Assembly: GCF_002885975.1 (NCBI RefSeq)
Contig: NZ_POSP01000003.1
Coordinates: 2,294,001-2,358,000 of the forward strand
DNA: 64,000 nt
Source of the DNA: Paucibacter aquatile
GTDB lineage: Bacteria > Pseudomonadota > Gammaproteobacteria > Burkholderiales > Burkholderiaceae_C
Direction: 5' to 3'
Shown: piece after piece, positions 15,788-24,680 of the stretch
How positions within the stretch are numbered: position 1 is the stretch's first letter
Layout of the letters: every line of letters starts with the position of its first letter
The notes under the pieces: model-generated
Databases searched by the model: none
What the model saw: the letters and a program-made list of their open reading frames with translations, nothing else
What the model was told of the DNA's origin: nothing
Translations under genes and position numbers: made by a program

Positions 15788-18250
15788 TCAGTTCAGCAGA
15801 CGCGAGGGATCGACGTCCAGCTTGGCCAAGGCATTGCGGGTCGCGCGCACGGTCAGGGCTTCGTCCTGCGCGGGGCGCAGCAGGCCGGCCTGCAGGAACG
15901 CCGCCAGGCGGTTGAGCGGGAACAGCACGCCACGGCCGGTCGGCGTGACGAACAGCGTCATGTGGCGGCGGTTGCCACGCCAGGCCAGCTGCACCGCTTC
16001 GTTGCGGCCGCGGTAATCCAGCATGAACCAGCCACCAACCTGCAGCTCGCGGGCCCAGGCCAGCATGGCCGGGGTCGGCGCCGAGCCACCCTCGGCCACC
16101 ACCTCCATGCCTTCGGCCTCGTGGCCGGACAGGTCGCGCACCAGCAGCTCGCTGATGTCGGACTCCTCACCGTCCTCGGGCAGCATGGTTTCCAGCGTTT
16201 CCAGCTGATCCATCAGCTCGTCCAGACGCTCACGCGGGATGGCGGCGGTCTTGGCGGTGAAGGCCGCAGCCAGGGCATTGTTCAGGCCGCGGATGTGCTC
16301 GTCCTGCTTGTCCACAGACAAACCGGCCTGGCCCATGCCGTCGCGCAGGGTCTTGAGCAGGGGCGGCAGGCGGCGGATCACCTCGGCACGCTCCTCGCGC
16401 GAGACCTTGGCGCTGGCCGACCAGATCAGATCGGCCGCCGCGCGCTTCATCTGCTTGGTGTTGTCGGACTGGGCGCCGGTGCGCACCGCGGTCACGGCCA
16501 GCACATCGGCCCAGATGTGGAACAGGAACTCGCGCACGCCGTCCTGCACCGGCACCTCGTTGAGCATCTTGCGCAGCTCGATGGTGTACTGGATGGCCAG
16601 GGTCTCGCGCTGCTCGACCTGCTGGGCCAGGGACACGCCGTGGCGGGTGGTCTGGTTCTCGTTCTTGAAATAGTTGTCGAGGAACTTCTCGAACTCGGTC
16701 AGCACGGTCTGGAAGACGCGGCGGCCGGTGTCCGGATAGGCCTCGACCACCTGCACCACGCGCTTGATCTCGCGCTCCAGCGGGTCGCCCGCGGCGCCGC
16801 TGGTGCCGGTGTTGCCACTGAAACCCATGACGCAGGCGCCCATGCGGTCGATCAGCTGGCGCGCCGGGTGGTCGGTGGTGGCAAAGAAATCGGGCTCGCT
16901 GACAGCAACACGCAGCACCGGCATCTGCAGGCGGGCGAACCACACCCGCACGGAGGCCGGGATGTGCTCTTCCATCAGGATGCTCTGGAACATCATGGCC
17001 ACCAGCTCGATGGTGGCGCGCTCGGCCGGCGTGTCGGCGGCCTGCTTGAGCACCGACTTGAAGGCCTGGTTGCGGGTCTTGATCTCTTCCAGCAGCTGCG
17101 GCGCCGGCACGGGCTGACCGTCGGAATGAACGGATTCGCGCTGCAAAGACTCCTGCGCATGCTTGATGGCCGCACTCAGGCGCGGCGCGGCAGGCCGCGA
17201 GGGCGGGAAGGGCTGGGCCTCGACCTGGGTTGGCGCCATGGCCGGATCCGAGACACTGCTGGCGCCGGACGGGCTGCCGCCGGCGCCCGGGGGCTGAACC
17301 GCAGCCGCCGAGCCCATGCGGGTGGCGCCCATGCGGGTGGCAGCCGACTCGGCCATGGCCGTGGCCCCGAAAGCCGGCACCTGGCGGCCGACAATTTTCT
17401 GCAGCAGCTGCAAGACCTCTTCGGCCTGGCTGCTGGCCGGGCTTCGCACCGGTGCCTGGCCGGCCTCGGGCAGGCCCGAGGAGCCGCGGATCTGCGGTGT
17501 GCGCGTGGCCGCACCGAACTGGGTGCCGCCGTAGGGCACACCGGCGCCGGGCACATAGGCCGTGGCAGCGGGCACCGGGCCGTTGTCGGCGCTGCGGCGA
17601 ATGAAGGGGCGCAGGTCCACCTCGGGCAAGACCTGCTGCGAAACCAGCCAGCGGTTGGTCTCGTGGTAGCACTCGACCAGCAGCTGCGAAAACTCCTCGT
17701 GCAAGGTGCTGCGCAGCATCTGCCAGTCGGAGGTGGCCAGGCCGCTGCGCATCCAGGCGTCCATCACCAGCTTGGCAACGACGTTGGCACGCAGCAAATC
17801 CTGCGCGGGCAGATCGTCTTGCTTCTCAAGCACCTGCATGCGGGTGCGCAGATCGGTGAACTCCCAGGTCGCCTTGTCCATCATGGCCAGGGCCAGGCGC
17901 GAGCTGGTGATCTCGCGCTCGATGGTGTCGTCGTCGACCAGGGACATGGCCGCTGGCGCCGGTGCCGCAGAGGTCGCGGTTGCAGCGCTGGGTGCTTCGA
18001 TGATGCCGTAGACGGCGGCATGGCGCAGGCCGCTGATCACGCCCGACACCCAGGCCGGGCCGTGACGGTTCCAGGACTGTACGCCGTCACGGCGCGCCAC
18101 CATTACCGCGTACTCGGCGGTCTGCAGCAACAGTTGGGCGGCAGCCTCGTTGAGCACCTTGCCGAGCGCCGAGATGCCGCGCACCAGGGACTCGATATAG
18201 ATGCGCCGCGCCTGAGAGGCCAAGGCCTGATTGCGGGCGGCTGCGCTCAT
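15788..18250 (-). CDS. DUF1631 family protein
   Basis: A large (820 residues) predicted cytoplasmic protein of the DUF1631 family; no established biochemical role. The N-terminal 150 residues are helical (AARNQALASQARRIYIESLV), then a low-complexity Ala/Gly/Pro/Ser linker at roughly 255-350, and a long helical C-terminal half. The tail (GGWFMLDYRGRNEAVQLAW then GRGVLFPLNRLAAFLQAGLL) is the most conserved segment of the family as I recall it. No signal peptide, membrane helix or catalytic motif is visible. Start at 18250 (MSAAARN) is chosen over the longer frame because the upstream 42 residues look non-coding; the ribosome binding site is weak. It lies 38 bases downstream of the secF promoter side but on the same strand after secF. 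Confidence 0.75.
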   Translation of the reverse strand: MSAAARNQALASQARRIYIESLVRGISALGKVLNEAAAQLLLQTAEYAVMVARRDGVQSWNRHGPAWVSGVISGLRHAAVYGIIEAPSAATATSAAPAPAAMSLVDDDTIEREITSSRLALAMMDKATWEFTDLRTRMQVLEKQDDLPAQDLLRANVVAKLVMDAWMRSGLATSDWQMLRSTLHEEFSQLLVECYHETNRWLVSQQVLPEVDLRPFIRRSADNGPVPAATAYVPGAGVPYGGTQFGAATRTPQIRGSSGLPEAGQAPVRSPASSQAEEVLQLLQKIVGRQVPAFGATAMAESAATRMGATRMGSAAAVQPPGAGGSPSGASSVSDPAMAPTQVEAQPFPPSRPAAPRLSAAIKHAQESLQRESVHSDGQPVPAPQLLEEIKTRNQAFKSVLKQAADTPAERATIELVAMMFQSILMEEHIPASVRVWFARLQMPVLRVAVSEPDFFATTDHPARQLIDRMGACVMGFSGNTGTSGAAGDPLEREIKRVVQVVEAYPDTGRRVFQTVLTEFEKFLDNYFKNENQTTRHGVSLAQQVEQRETLAIQYTIELRKMLNEVPVQDGVREFLFHIWADVLAVTAVRTGAQSDNTKQMKRAAADLIWSASAKVSREERAEVIRRLPPLLKTLRDGMGQAGLSVDKQDEHIRGLNNALAAAFTAKTAAIPRERLDELMDQLETLETMLPEDGEESDISELLVRDLSGHEAEGMEVVAEGGSAPTPAMLAWARELQVGGWFMLDYRGRNEAVQLAWRGNRRHMTLFVTPTGRGVLFPLNRLAAFLQAGLLRPAQDEALTVRATRNALAKLDVDPSRLLN

Positions 18251-18288
18251 GAGAATTCGTGGATCATGCTGAGTGGTTTTCGGCCACT

Positions 18289-19323
18289 CTACACCACGGC
18301 TCCGGCGTTTGGATCGTCCGGATCTTCCTTGTTGATGGGCGTCTTCACCAGATCTTCGCGCTTGACACCGAGCCACATCGCGATCGCCGCAGCCACAAAG
18401 ACCGAGGAGTAGATGCCGAACAAGATGCCGATGGTCAGCGCCACGGCGAAGTAATGCAGGGTCGGGCCGCCGAAGATCAGCATGGACAGCACCATCAGCT
18501 GGGTCGAGCCGTGGGTGATGATGGTGCGGCTCATGGTGCTGGTGATGGCGTGGTCGATGACCTCGTGCGTGTTCAGCTTGCGGTACTTGCGGAAGGCTTC
18601 CCGCACCCGGTCAAAAATCACCACCGACTCGTTCACCGAATAGCCCAGCACGGCCAGGATGGCGGCCAGCACGGCGAGCGAGAACTCCCACTGGAAGTAG
18701 GCGAAGAAGCCCAGGATGATGACCACGTCGTGCAGGTTGGCAATGATGCCGGCCACGGCGAACTTCCACTCGAAGCGGAAGGCCAGGTAGATCATGATGC
18801 CGATCACCGTCATACCCAAGGCCAGGCCCGCGTCATGCGCCAGTTCCTCACCGACGGCCGGGCCGACGACTTCGCTGCGCGAGAGCTTGACCGGTTCGGC
18901 GCCGTCCGGCGTCAGGCAAACCTGCTTGCTGATGGCCTCGCCCTTGTCGCTGACGGTTTGGCGCTGGCTGATGCTGCCCGATTCGGCCTTGCACAGCTCG
19001 GCGAACACGCGGCCGACCTGCTCGGTCTGCTTGATGTCGCCACGCAGCGGCAGGCGCAGCATGACGTCATGCGAGCTGCCAAAGGGCTGCACAGTGACTT
19101 CACCGAAATTCATCTGCTCGACCACATGACGGGTCTTGTCGATCTCGGCCGTCTTGGCGTATTCGATCTCCATCACGGTACCACCCGTGAATTCGATCGA
19201 GAAGTTCAGGCTGCGCGTGACCAGGAAGAACACGGCGGCGGCAAAGGTCAGGAAGGAGATGACGTTGAAGATCAACGCATGCTTCATCAGCGGGAGATCC
19301 CGCTTGATTCGGAAGAGTTCCAT
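18289..19323 (-). CDS. secF: Protein translocase subunit SecF
   Basis: Inner-membrane partner of SecD that uses the proton gradient to pull exported proteins out of the SecYEG channel on the periplasmic side. The 344-residue protein has the first membrane segment (ALIFNVISFLTFAAAVFFLV), the SecF signature SIEFTGGTVMEIEY, a periplasmic domain, and five clustered C-terminal helices (GMTVIGIMIYLAFRFEWKF; GFFAYFQWEFSLAVLAAILA; GYSVNESVVIFDRVRE; YFAVALTIGILFGIYSSVFV). It follows secD by 20 bases and is the last sec gene of the operon. Confidence 0.97.
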   Translation of the reverse strand: MELFRIKRDLPLMKHALIFNVISFLTFAAAVFFLVTRSLNFSIEFTGGTVMEIEYAKTAEIDKTRHVVEQMNFGEVTVQPFGSSHDVMLRLPLRGDIKQTEQVGRVFAELCKAESGSISQRQTVSDKGEAISKQVCLTPDGAEPVKLSRSEVVGPAVGEELAHDAGLALGMTVIGIMIYLAFRFEWKFAVAGIIANLHDVVIILGFFAYFQWEFSLAVLAAILAVLGYSVNESVVIFDRVREAFRKYRKLNTHEVIDHAITSTMSRTIITHGSTQLMVLSMLIFGGPTLHYFAVALTIGILFGIYSSVFVAAAIAMWLGVKREDLVKTPINKEDPDDPNAGAVV

Positions 19324-19343
19324 GATTCGAGGCTTTCTTGGTC

Positions 19344-21251
19344 TCAGGCCTTGGCCACGGGTTGCGAGTCGGCATCGCCGGCCGAGGCCGCGCCGGGGCT
19401 GGGCTCAGGCTTCCAGATCTGCCCGATGGACAGGGACTTGAGCTTCTTCTGACGGCCGTACCAGAGGTTGACCAGGGCGCGCGAGAACACCACCGACGAG
19501 AACATCGAAGTCAGGATGCCCAGGCAGTGCACGATGGCAAAGCCCTTCACCGGGCCCGAACCGAAGGCCAGCAAGGCCACGCCGGCGATCAGGGTGGTGA
19601 CGTTGGAGTCCAGAATCGTGGCGAAGGCGCGTTCGTAGCCGACGCTGATGGCCGCTTGTGGTGCCATGCCGGCACGCAACTCTTCACGGATACGCTCATT
19701 GATCAGCACGTTGGAGTCGATCGCCATGCCCAGCACCAGGGCGATGGCGGCGATGCCCGGCAGGGACAGCGTGGCCTGCATCATGGACAGCACGGCCAAG
19801 AGCAGCAGCAGGTTGAAACCCAGAGCCAGAGACGAAAACAGGCCGAAGAGCATGTAGTAAATGCACATGAACACGGCCACGGCGACAAAGCCCCAGGTCA
19901 CGCTGGCAATGCCCTTGGCGATGTTCTCGGCACCGAGGCTTGGGCCGATGGTCTTCTCTTCGATGATCTCCATCGGTGCGGCCAGCGAACCGGCGCGCAG
20001 CAGCAGGGCCGTGTCGTTGGCTTCCTGGGTGTTCATCGAACCGGTGATCTGGAAGCGGTTGCCCAGCTCGCCCTGAATCACCGGTGCAGTCACGACCTCG
20101 CCCTTGCCCTTTTCGAACAGGATGATGGCCATGCGCTTGCCGATGTTCTCGCGCGAGATGTCCTTCATGATGCGGGCGCCCTTGGCGTCCACGGTCAGGC
20201 TCACGGCGGGGCGCTGCTTGTCGTCGAAGGTGGTCTGGGCGTCGTTCAGGCTTTCACCGGTCAGCACCACCTGGCGCTTGACGATGATGGGGCCGAAGCC
20301 GCGATCGATGAAGCGCTCGGTGCCGAAGGGCACGGGGCCGGAACCGGCCAGGGCGGCTTGCGCCTCGGCGCTGTCATCCACCATGCGCAGTTCCAGCGTG
20401 GCGGTGCGGCCGATGATGTCCTTGGCCTTGGCGGTGTCCTGCACACCAGGCAGCTGAACGACCACGCGGTCCAGACCCTGCTTCTGAATCACCGGCTCGG
20501 ACACACCGAGCTCATTGACCCGGTTGTGCAACGTGGTGATGTTCTGCTGCAGCGCAGCTTCCTGCACGGCCACCTGGGACTTGGGCTTGAGGGTGCCGAC
20601 CAGGCGCAGATCCAGGCCTTCCGTCACCGGCTGCCACTGCACATCGGGCAGTTGGTCGTTCAGCACGGTCAGCGCCTGCTGGCGCACGGCCTCTTCGCGG
20701 AAATTGACGTTGACTGCATTGCCATCGCGGCTGATGCCGGCGTGGCGGATGTTCTTCTCGCGCAGCATGCTGCGCACATCGCCGGTCAGGCTCTCGGCTT
20801 TCTTGGTCAGGGCCGACTTCATGTCGACCTGCATCAGGAAGTGCACGCCGCCGCGCAGGTCCAGACCCAGGTACATGGGGTTGGCGTGCAGGGCGGTCAG
20901 CCAGCGCGGCGAACGCGACAACAGATTGAGCGCGACGATGTAGCTCGGGTCGCTGGGGTCGGTGTTCAGCGCCTTGCTGATCGCGTCCTTGGCTTTGACC
21001 TGGGTGTCGAGGTCGGCAAAGCGGGCCTTGACGGAGTTGCCTTCGAACTGAACATAGTCCGGCTTGATCTGCGCATCGCTGAGCGCCTTTTCGACCCGGG
21101 CGGCCACGGCCGAGTCCACCTTGACGGTGACCTTGCCGCTGGACACCTGCACGGCAGGCGCTTCACCGAAGAAATTCGGCAGCGTGTAGATGAAGCCGAT
21201 CAGCAGCGCGACAACAAGGATCGCGTACTTCCACAGCGGATAACGGTTCAT
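19344..21251 (-). CDS. secD: Protein translocase subunit SecD
   Basis: Works with SecF and YajC at the SecYEG translocon in the inner membrane. The 635-residue length fits. The first helix (YAILVVALLIGFIYTLPNFF) precedes a large periplasmic part starting GLDLRGGVHFLMQVDM. Conserved C-terminal motifs are LVRAGSLAAP-like LLLRAGSLAAPMEIIEEKTI, GPSLGAENI, and AIALVLGMAIDSNVLINERI, with helices to the end. Gene order yajC, secD, secF is the classical one. Both starts and the secD-secF spacing are compact, while 160 bases separate yajC from secD. Confidence 0.97.
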   Translation of the reverse strand: MNRYPLWKYAILVVALLIGFIYTLPNFFGEAPAVQVSSGKVTVKVDSAVAARVEKALSDAQIKPDYVQFEGNSVKARFADLDTQVKAKDAISKALNTDPSDPSYIVALNLLSRSPRWLTALHANPMYLGLDLRGGVHFLMQVDMKSALTKKAESLTGDVRSMLREKNIRHAGISRDGNAVNVNFREEAVRQQALTVLNDQLPDVQWQPVTEGLDLRLVGTLKPKSQVAVQEAALQQNITTLHNRVNELGVSEPVIQKQGLDRVVVQLPGVQDTAKAKDIIGRTATLELRMVDDSAEAQAALAGSGPVPFGTERFIDRGFGPIIVKRQVVLTGESLNDAQTTFDDKQRPAVSLTVDAKGARIMKDISRENIGKRMAIILFEKGKGEVVTAPVIQGELGNRFQITGSMNTQEANDTALLLRAGSLAAPMEIIEEKTIGPSLGAENIAKGIASVTWGFVAVAVFMCIYYMLFGLFSSLALGFNLLLLLAVLSMMQATLSLPGIAAIALVLGMAIDSNVLINERIREELRAGMAPQAAISVGYERAFATILDSNVTTLIAGVALLAFGSGPVKGFAIVHCLGILTSMFSSVVFSRALVNLWYGRQKKLKSLSIGQIWKPEPSPGAASAGDADSQPVAKA

Positions 21252-21411
21252 GAAGGCTTCCTCTCAGGCCCATGCACCGGGGCTGCCGCCTCGAAACATC
21301 AAGGCAGTGCCGGCGGTGCCGGGTGAGCCCGCCGCACGCGGCGGCAGGCTGGCTAGTCCAGCGGCGCCGCCTCCCTCTGCGGAGCGGGCCGACCGGTGTT
21401 CTTGGATTGGC

Positions 21412-21738
21412 TTACTTGATGGTGCCCTTGGGCAGCACTTGCACCACGGCGCCGCGCTGCACTTGCAGTTCCACACCATTGGCGACTTCCAGGCTCAGAT
21501 AGCTCTCGCCCACCTTGCTGATCTTGCCCAGCAGACCGCCGGAGGTGATGACTTCGTCACCCTTGGCGATGGCGTCGATCATGGCCTTGTGCTCCTTCTG
21601 GCGCTTCATCTGCGGACGAATCATCACGAAATAGAGCACCACAAACATCAGCACCAGGGGCAGCATGCTCAGCAGGCTGGATTCCGGTGCAGCAGCTGCC
21701 GCGGGAGCAGCTTGGGCGAAAGCATTGGAGATGAACAC
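21412..21738 (-). CDS. yajC: Preprotein translocase subunit YajC
   Basis: Small inner-membrane accessory of SecDF. With the GTG start at 21738 the protein is 108 residues and begins (M)FISNAFAQ, which matches the usual YajC N-terminus; the longer open frame to 21798 adds residues that do not look like YajC. One membrane helix (LLSMLPLVLMFVVLYFVMI) is followed by RPQMKRQKEH and the conserved GDEVITSGGLLGKI. It heads the yajC-secD-secF operon and is divergent from the hydroxyproline operon, 264 bases apart. Confidence 0.93.
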   Translation of the reverse strand: MFISNAFAQAAPAAAAAPESSLLSMLPLVLMFVVLYFVMIRPQMKRQKEHKAMIDAIAKGDEVITSGGLLGKISKVGESYLSLEVANGVELQVQRGAVVQVLPKGTIK

Positions 21739-21963
21739 GAGGAAATTCCCTTTGGAGATGTGGTGAAGCCGAGTGGTCGGGCGCGATTCAATCGACACCC
21801 AGTTCTGGGCCAGGGCGGCATCAAATGAACGGCGGATTGTATGTGCGCCACGACCTCACCCGTTGCCCAGACCAACCCGTAGCCGGCACGTTTGGGGCAG
21901 CGCAGAACGAAGTCGACGCCGGAGTCGCTGTATTTGGGGTTGCGCCCGCTTGACGGCAAGCCC

Positions 21964-21985
21964 TTCAATAAATATATTTACAGAA
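21964..21985. promoter_or_regulatory. AT-rich palindrome before the hydroxyproline operon (candidate operator)
   Basis: The core TAAATATATTTA (21969-21980) is a perfect 12-base palindrome in a GC-rich genome, and the symmetry extends outward to TTC (21964-21966) and GAA (21983-21985). It ends 17 bases before the ATG of the first gene, so a bound repressor would cover the promoter or ribosome binding site. Assignment to the GntR regulator of the same operon is inference. Confidence 0.55.
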
Positions 21986-22002
21986 TACCAACGGAGTTCT
22001 TC

Positions 22003-22950
22003 ATGACCGACCTCAGCCCAACAATCCCCTGCGCCCGTGCCGACCTGCCCCGCTGGACCGGCGTTTTCCCCGCTGTGACCACCAAGTTCAAGGCCAACGA
22101 AGACCTGGACATTGCCGAGATGGAGCGCCATTTCGACTTCCAGATCCAGAACGGCGTGCATGGCCTGGTCACCGGCGGCTCGCTCGGCGAAGCCAGCACG
22201 CTGACACTGGAAGAGAAGCTCGAGGTTGCCGCCACCGCCCTGCGCGTTTCGGCCGGCCGCGTGCCGGTGCTGGCCAATGTGTCGGAAACCAGCACCCGCA
22301 ATGCCATCCGCTATGTCGAAGCCGCCGCCAAGCTGGGCGTTCAGGGCTTGATGCTGATGCCGGCCGTGCTCTACCCGGCCGACACGCGCGAGGCCATGGC
22401 CAATGTGCGCACCATCGCGCAGGCCGCCCAGCTGCCCATCATGATTTACAACAACCCGGTGTCCTACCGCGTGGACCTCAAGCCCGAGGACATGGTGGAG
22501 CTGGCCGATTGCGAGTGGCTGGTGGCCATCAAGGAATCGACCGACAACATCCGTCGCGTCACCGACCTGCGCAATGCCCTGGGCACCCGCTACCAGCTCT
22601 TCATCGGCGTCGACGACCTGAGCTTCGAAGCCCTGGCCCTGGGCTGCGAAGGCCTGCTGGCTGGTTTGTGCGATGCCTTCCCGGCAGAAACCGTGGCGCT
22701 GTACAAGCTGATGCAGGCCAAGCGCTACGACGAAGCGCTGAAGATCTACCAGTGGTTCATGCCCCTGCTGCACCTCGATGTCAGCGCCAAGCTGGTGCAA
22801 AACATCAAGCTGGCCGAGGCCATGGCTGGCGTTGGCAACGAGCACGTGCGCCGCCCGCGCCTGCCCCTGGTCGGCGCCGAACGCGAACGCGTGGCCACCA
22901 TCATCCAGCGGGGCCTGGACACCCGGCCCGACCTGAGCGGCCTGTTCTGA
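22003..22950 (+). CDS. lhpC: DapA-family lyase, probable 1-pyrroline-4-hydroxy-2-carboxylate deaminase
   Basis: A 315-residue class I aldolase-fold enzyme. The Schiff-base lysine is Lys177 in WLVAIKEST and the partner Tyr149 is in MIYNNPVS; GVHGLVTGGSLGEASTLT is the substrate-binding loop. True DapA is ruled unlikely by context: the next genes encode hydroxyproline epimerase and D-hydroxyproline dehydrogenase, whose product 1-pyrroline-4-hydroxy-2-carboxylate is deaminated by this family to 2-oxoglutarate semialdehyde. Start at 22003 (MTDLS) follows CGGAG; the longer frame to 21892 runs through the palindromic promoter region. First gene of the operon. The specific reaction is inferred from neighbours. 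Confidence 0.85.
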   Translation: MTDLSPTIPCARADLPRWTGVFPAVTTKFKANEDLDIAEMERHFDFQIQNGVHGLVTGGSLGEASTLTLEEKLEVAATALRVSAGRVPVLANVSETSTRNAIRYVEAAAKLGVQGLMLMPAVLYPADTREAMANVRTIAQAAQLPIMIYNNPVSYRVDLKPEDMVELADCEWLVAIKESTDNIRRVTDLRNALGTRYQLFIGVDDLSFEALALGCEGLLAGLCDAFPAETVALYKLMQAKRYDEALKIYQWFMPLLHLDVSAKLVQNIKLAEAMAGVGNEHVRRPRLPLVGAERERVATIIQRGLDTRPDLSGLF

Positions 22951-22987
22951 TTGCCCGAGCAGGCCCGGGGCCTGCGATGATGCGCCC

Positions 22988-23692
22988 ATGAAAACCAGCC
23001 GAACCCAGGACTCCAGCCTCATCAGCTCAGCCGCCGCCACCGCGGCAGACGGCGAGCCCGACAAGCGCCGCTATGCCGACCAGGCCTACGACGCACTGGA
23101 GTCCATGATCGCCACCCTGGAGTTGCGTCCGGGCGCACCCATCGTCGAGGCCGAGCTGATCGAGCGCACCGGCCTGGGACGCACGCCCACCCGCGAGGCC
23201 CTGATGCGCCTGGTGGCCAGCGGCCTGATCGTGCAGCAGCCGCGCCGCGGCCTGCTGGTCAGCGACATCCGCCTGGCCGAGCATCTGGATCTGATCGAGG
23301 CGCGGCGCGTGCTGGAGCGGCTGATCGCGACCTCCGCCGCGCGCCGTGCCACGCCGCAGCAGCGCCAGGATCTGCTGCACTGCGCGCAGCAGATGATCAA
23401 GGCCAGCCAGGCCGGCGATCTGGCGGCTTACATGGCGGCCGACCAGGCGCTGGACCATGTGGCGCATGCGGCCTGCCGCAACCCATTCGCGGTGGCGGCC
23501 GTCGTGCCCATGATCATCCAGTGCCGGCGCTTCTGGTACGCCTACCAGCACCAAGGCGATATGAGCGAAGGCTCGCGCTGCCACCTGGTGCTGGCCGAGG
23601 CCATCGCGGCCGGCGAGTCCGAGCGCGCCAGTGCCGCGGCCGATGGCTTGATGGACTATCTGCGCAGCTTTGCCAGCGCCGTCATCGCCTGA
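22988..23692 (+). CDS. GntR family regulator (FCD subfamily)
   Basis: A 234-residue transcription regulator. The N-terminal winged helix (about 30-95) includes DALESMIATLELRPGAPIVE, then LIERTGLGRTPTREALMRL and VASGLIVQQPRRGLLVSD. The C-terminal all-helical FCD ligand domain follows (HLDLIEARRVLERLIATSAA; MAADQALDHVAHAACRNP, with His residues that in this subfamily bind metal). It is embedded as second gene of the hydroxyproline operon, so it probably controls its own operon, with the AT-rich palindrome at 21964 as candidate operator. The ligand may be hydroxyproline or a pathway intermediate (inference). Confidence 0.88.
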   Translation: MKTSRTQDSSLISSAAATAADGEPDKRRYADQAYDALESMIATLELRPGAPIVEAELIERTGLGRTPTREALMRLVASGLIVQQPRRGLLVSDIRLAEHLDLIEARRVLERLIATSAARRATPQQRQDLLHCAQQMIKASQAGDLAAYMAADQALDHVAHAACRNPFAVAAVVPMIIQCRRFWYAYQHQGDMSEGSRCHLVLAEAIAAGESERASAAADGLMDYLRSFASAVIA

Positions 23693-23717
23693 CATCTTTT
23701 TCAGTCATCTTCACGCC

Positions 23718-24680
23718 ATGCGCATCATCGATTCCCACACCGGCGGCGAGCCGACCCGCATCCTGATTGACGGCGGCCCGGACCTGGGCCGCGGCAGCAT
23801 GGCGGAGCGACTGACGCGCCTGCGCGAGCAGCACGACGCCTGGCGCAGCGCCATCGTCAACGAGCCGCGCGGCTCGGACGTGCTGGTCGGCGCCCTGCTG
23901 TGCGAGCCGCAAGACCCGACTTGCAGCGCGGGCGTGATTTTCTTCAACAACGTCGGCTACCTCGGCATGTGCGGCCACGGCACCATCGGCCTGGTCGCCA
24001 CGCTGGCTTATCTCGGGCGCATCCAGCCGGGCGAGCACCGCATCGAGACGCCGGTGGGCACGGTCAGCGCCACCCTGCACGCCGACGGCAGCGTCACCGT
24101 CGCCAATGTGCCGGCCTACCGCTGGGCTCGCCAGATTCCCGTGGAAGTGCCCGGCCATGGCCGCGTCCACGGCGATGTGGCCTGGGGCGGCAACTGGTTC
24201 TTCCTTTGCGATGACCATGGGCTGGACCTGCGCCTGAGCGAGGTCGAAGCCCTGACCGATCTGTCCTGGCGCATCCGCCAGGCCTTGCAGGCCCAGGGCA
24301 TCACTGGCGAAGGCGGCCAGGAGATCGACCACATCGAACTGATCGGGCCGGCCCGAAACCCAGCCCACCAGGGCCGCAACTTCGTGCTCTGCCCCGGCAA
24401 AGCCTACGACCGGTCCCCCTGCGGCACCGGCACCAGCGCCAAGATCGCCTGCCTGGCGGCCGACGGCAAGCTGGCGCCCGGGCAAGCCTGGGTGCAGGAA
24501 AGTGTGATCGGCAGCCATTTCACGGCAAGCTACCAGGCCGCAGAGGGTGGCCGCGTGCTGCCGCGCATCCACGGACAGGCGTTTGTCACCCTCGATGCAA
24601 ACCTGGTCTTCCAGCCCGGCGACCCCTTCGCCTGGGGCATCCGGGACGAAGGCCAGACCCTCGGCGCCAGCGCCGGCTGA
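23718..24680 (+). CDS. lhpA: 4-hydroxyproline 2-epimerase
   Basis: Cofactor-independent enzyme that converts trans-4-hydroxy-L-proline to cis-4-hydroxy-D-proline. The 320-residue protein is a member of the proline racemase family with both catalytic cysteines present: Cys85 in YLGMCGHGT and Cys235 in DRSPCGTGTSAK. The opening IDSHTGGEPTR is the family N-terminus. Having both cysteines separates it from trans-3-hydroxyproline dehydratases, which have Thr in place of the second. ATG at 23718 gives the family start; the frame begins earlier, inside the gntR end. It shares one base with the next gene. Order lhpA-lhpB-lhpF-lhpE matches the Pseudomonas aeruginosa cluster as I remember it. Confidence 0.92.
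   Translation: MRIIDSHTGGEPTRILIDGGPDLGRGSMAERLTRLREQHDAWRSAIVNEPRGSDVLVGALLCEPQDPTCSAGVIFFNNVGYLGMCGHGTIGLVATLAYLGRIQPGEHRIETPVGTVSATLHADGSVTVANVPAYRWARQIPVEVPGHGRVHGDVAWGGNWFFLCDDHGLDLRLSEVEALTDLSWRIRQALQAQGITGEGGQEIDHIELIGPARNPAHQGRNFVLCPGKAYDRSPCGTGTSAKIACLAADGKLAPGQAWVQESVIGSHFTASYQAAEGGRVLPRIHGQAFVTLDANLVFQPGDPFAWGIRDEGQTLGASAG

Noticed and set aside
15746..18412. 888-residue plus-strand frame opposite the DUF1631 gene
   Set aside because: Same low-complexity shadow pattern; it also starts inside the smg terminator region.
21330..21346. GC-rich hairpin between yajC and secD as a terminator
   Set aside because: The CCGCCG/CGGCGG stem is not followed by a T run on the minus strand; it is probably incidental in a GC-rich spacer.
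22003..22950. Genuine dapA (lysine biosynthesis)
   Set aside because: Catalytic residues fit the superfamily, but the operon is hydroxyproline catabolism, so a pyrroline-hydroxycarboxylate deaminase is more likely.
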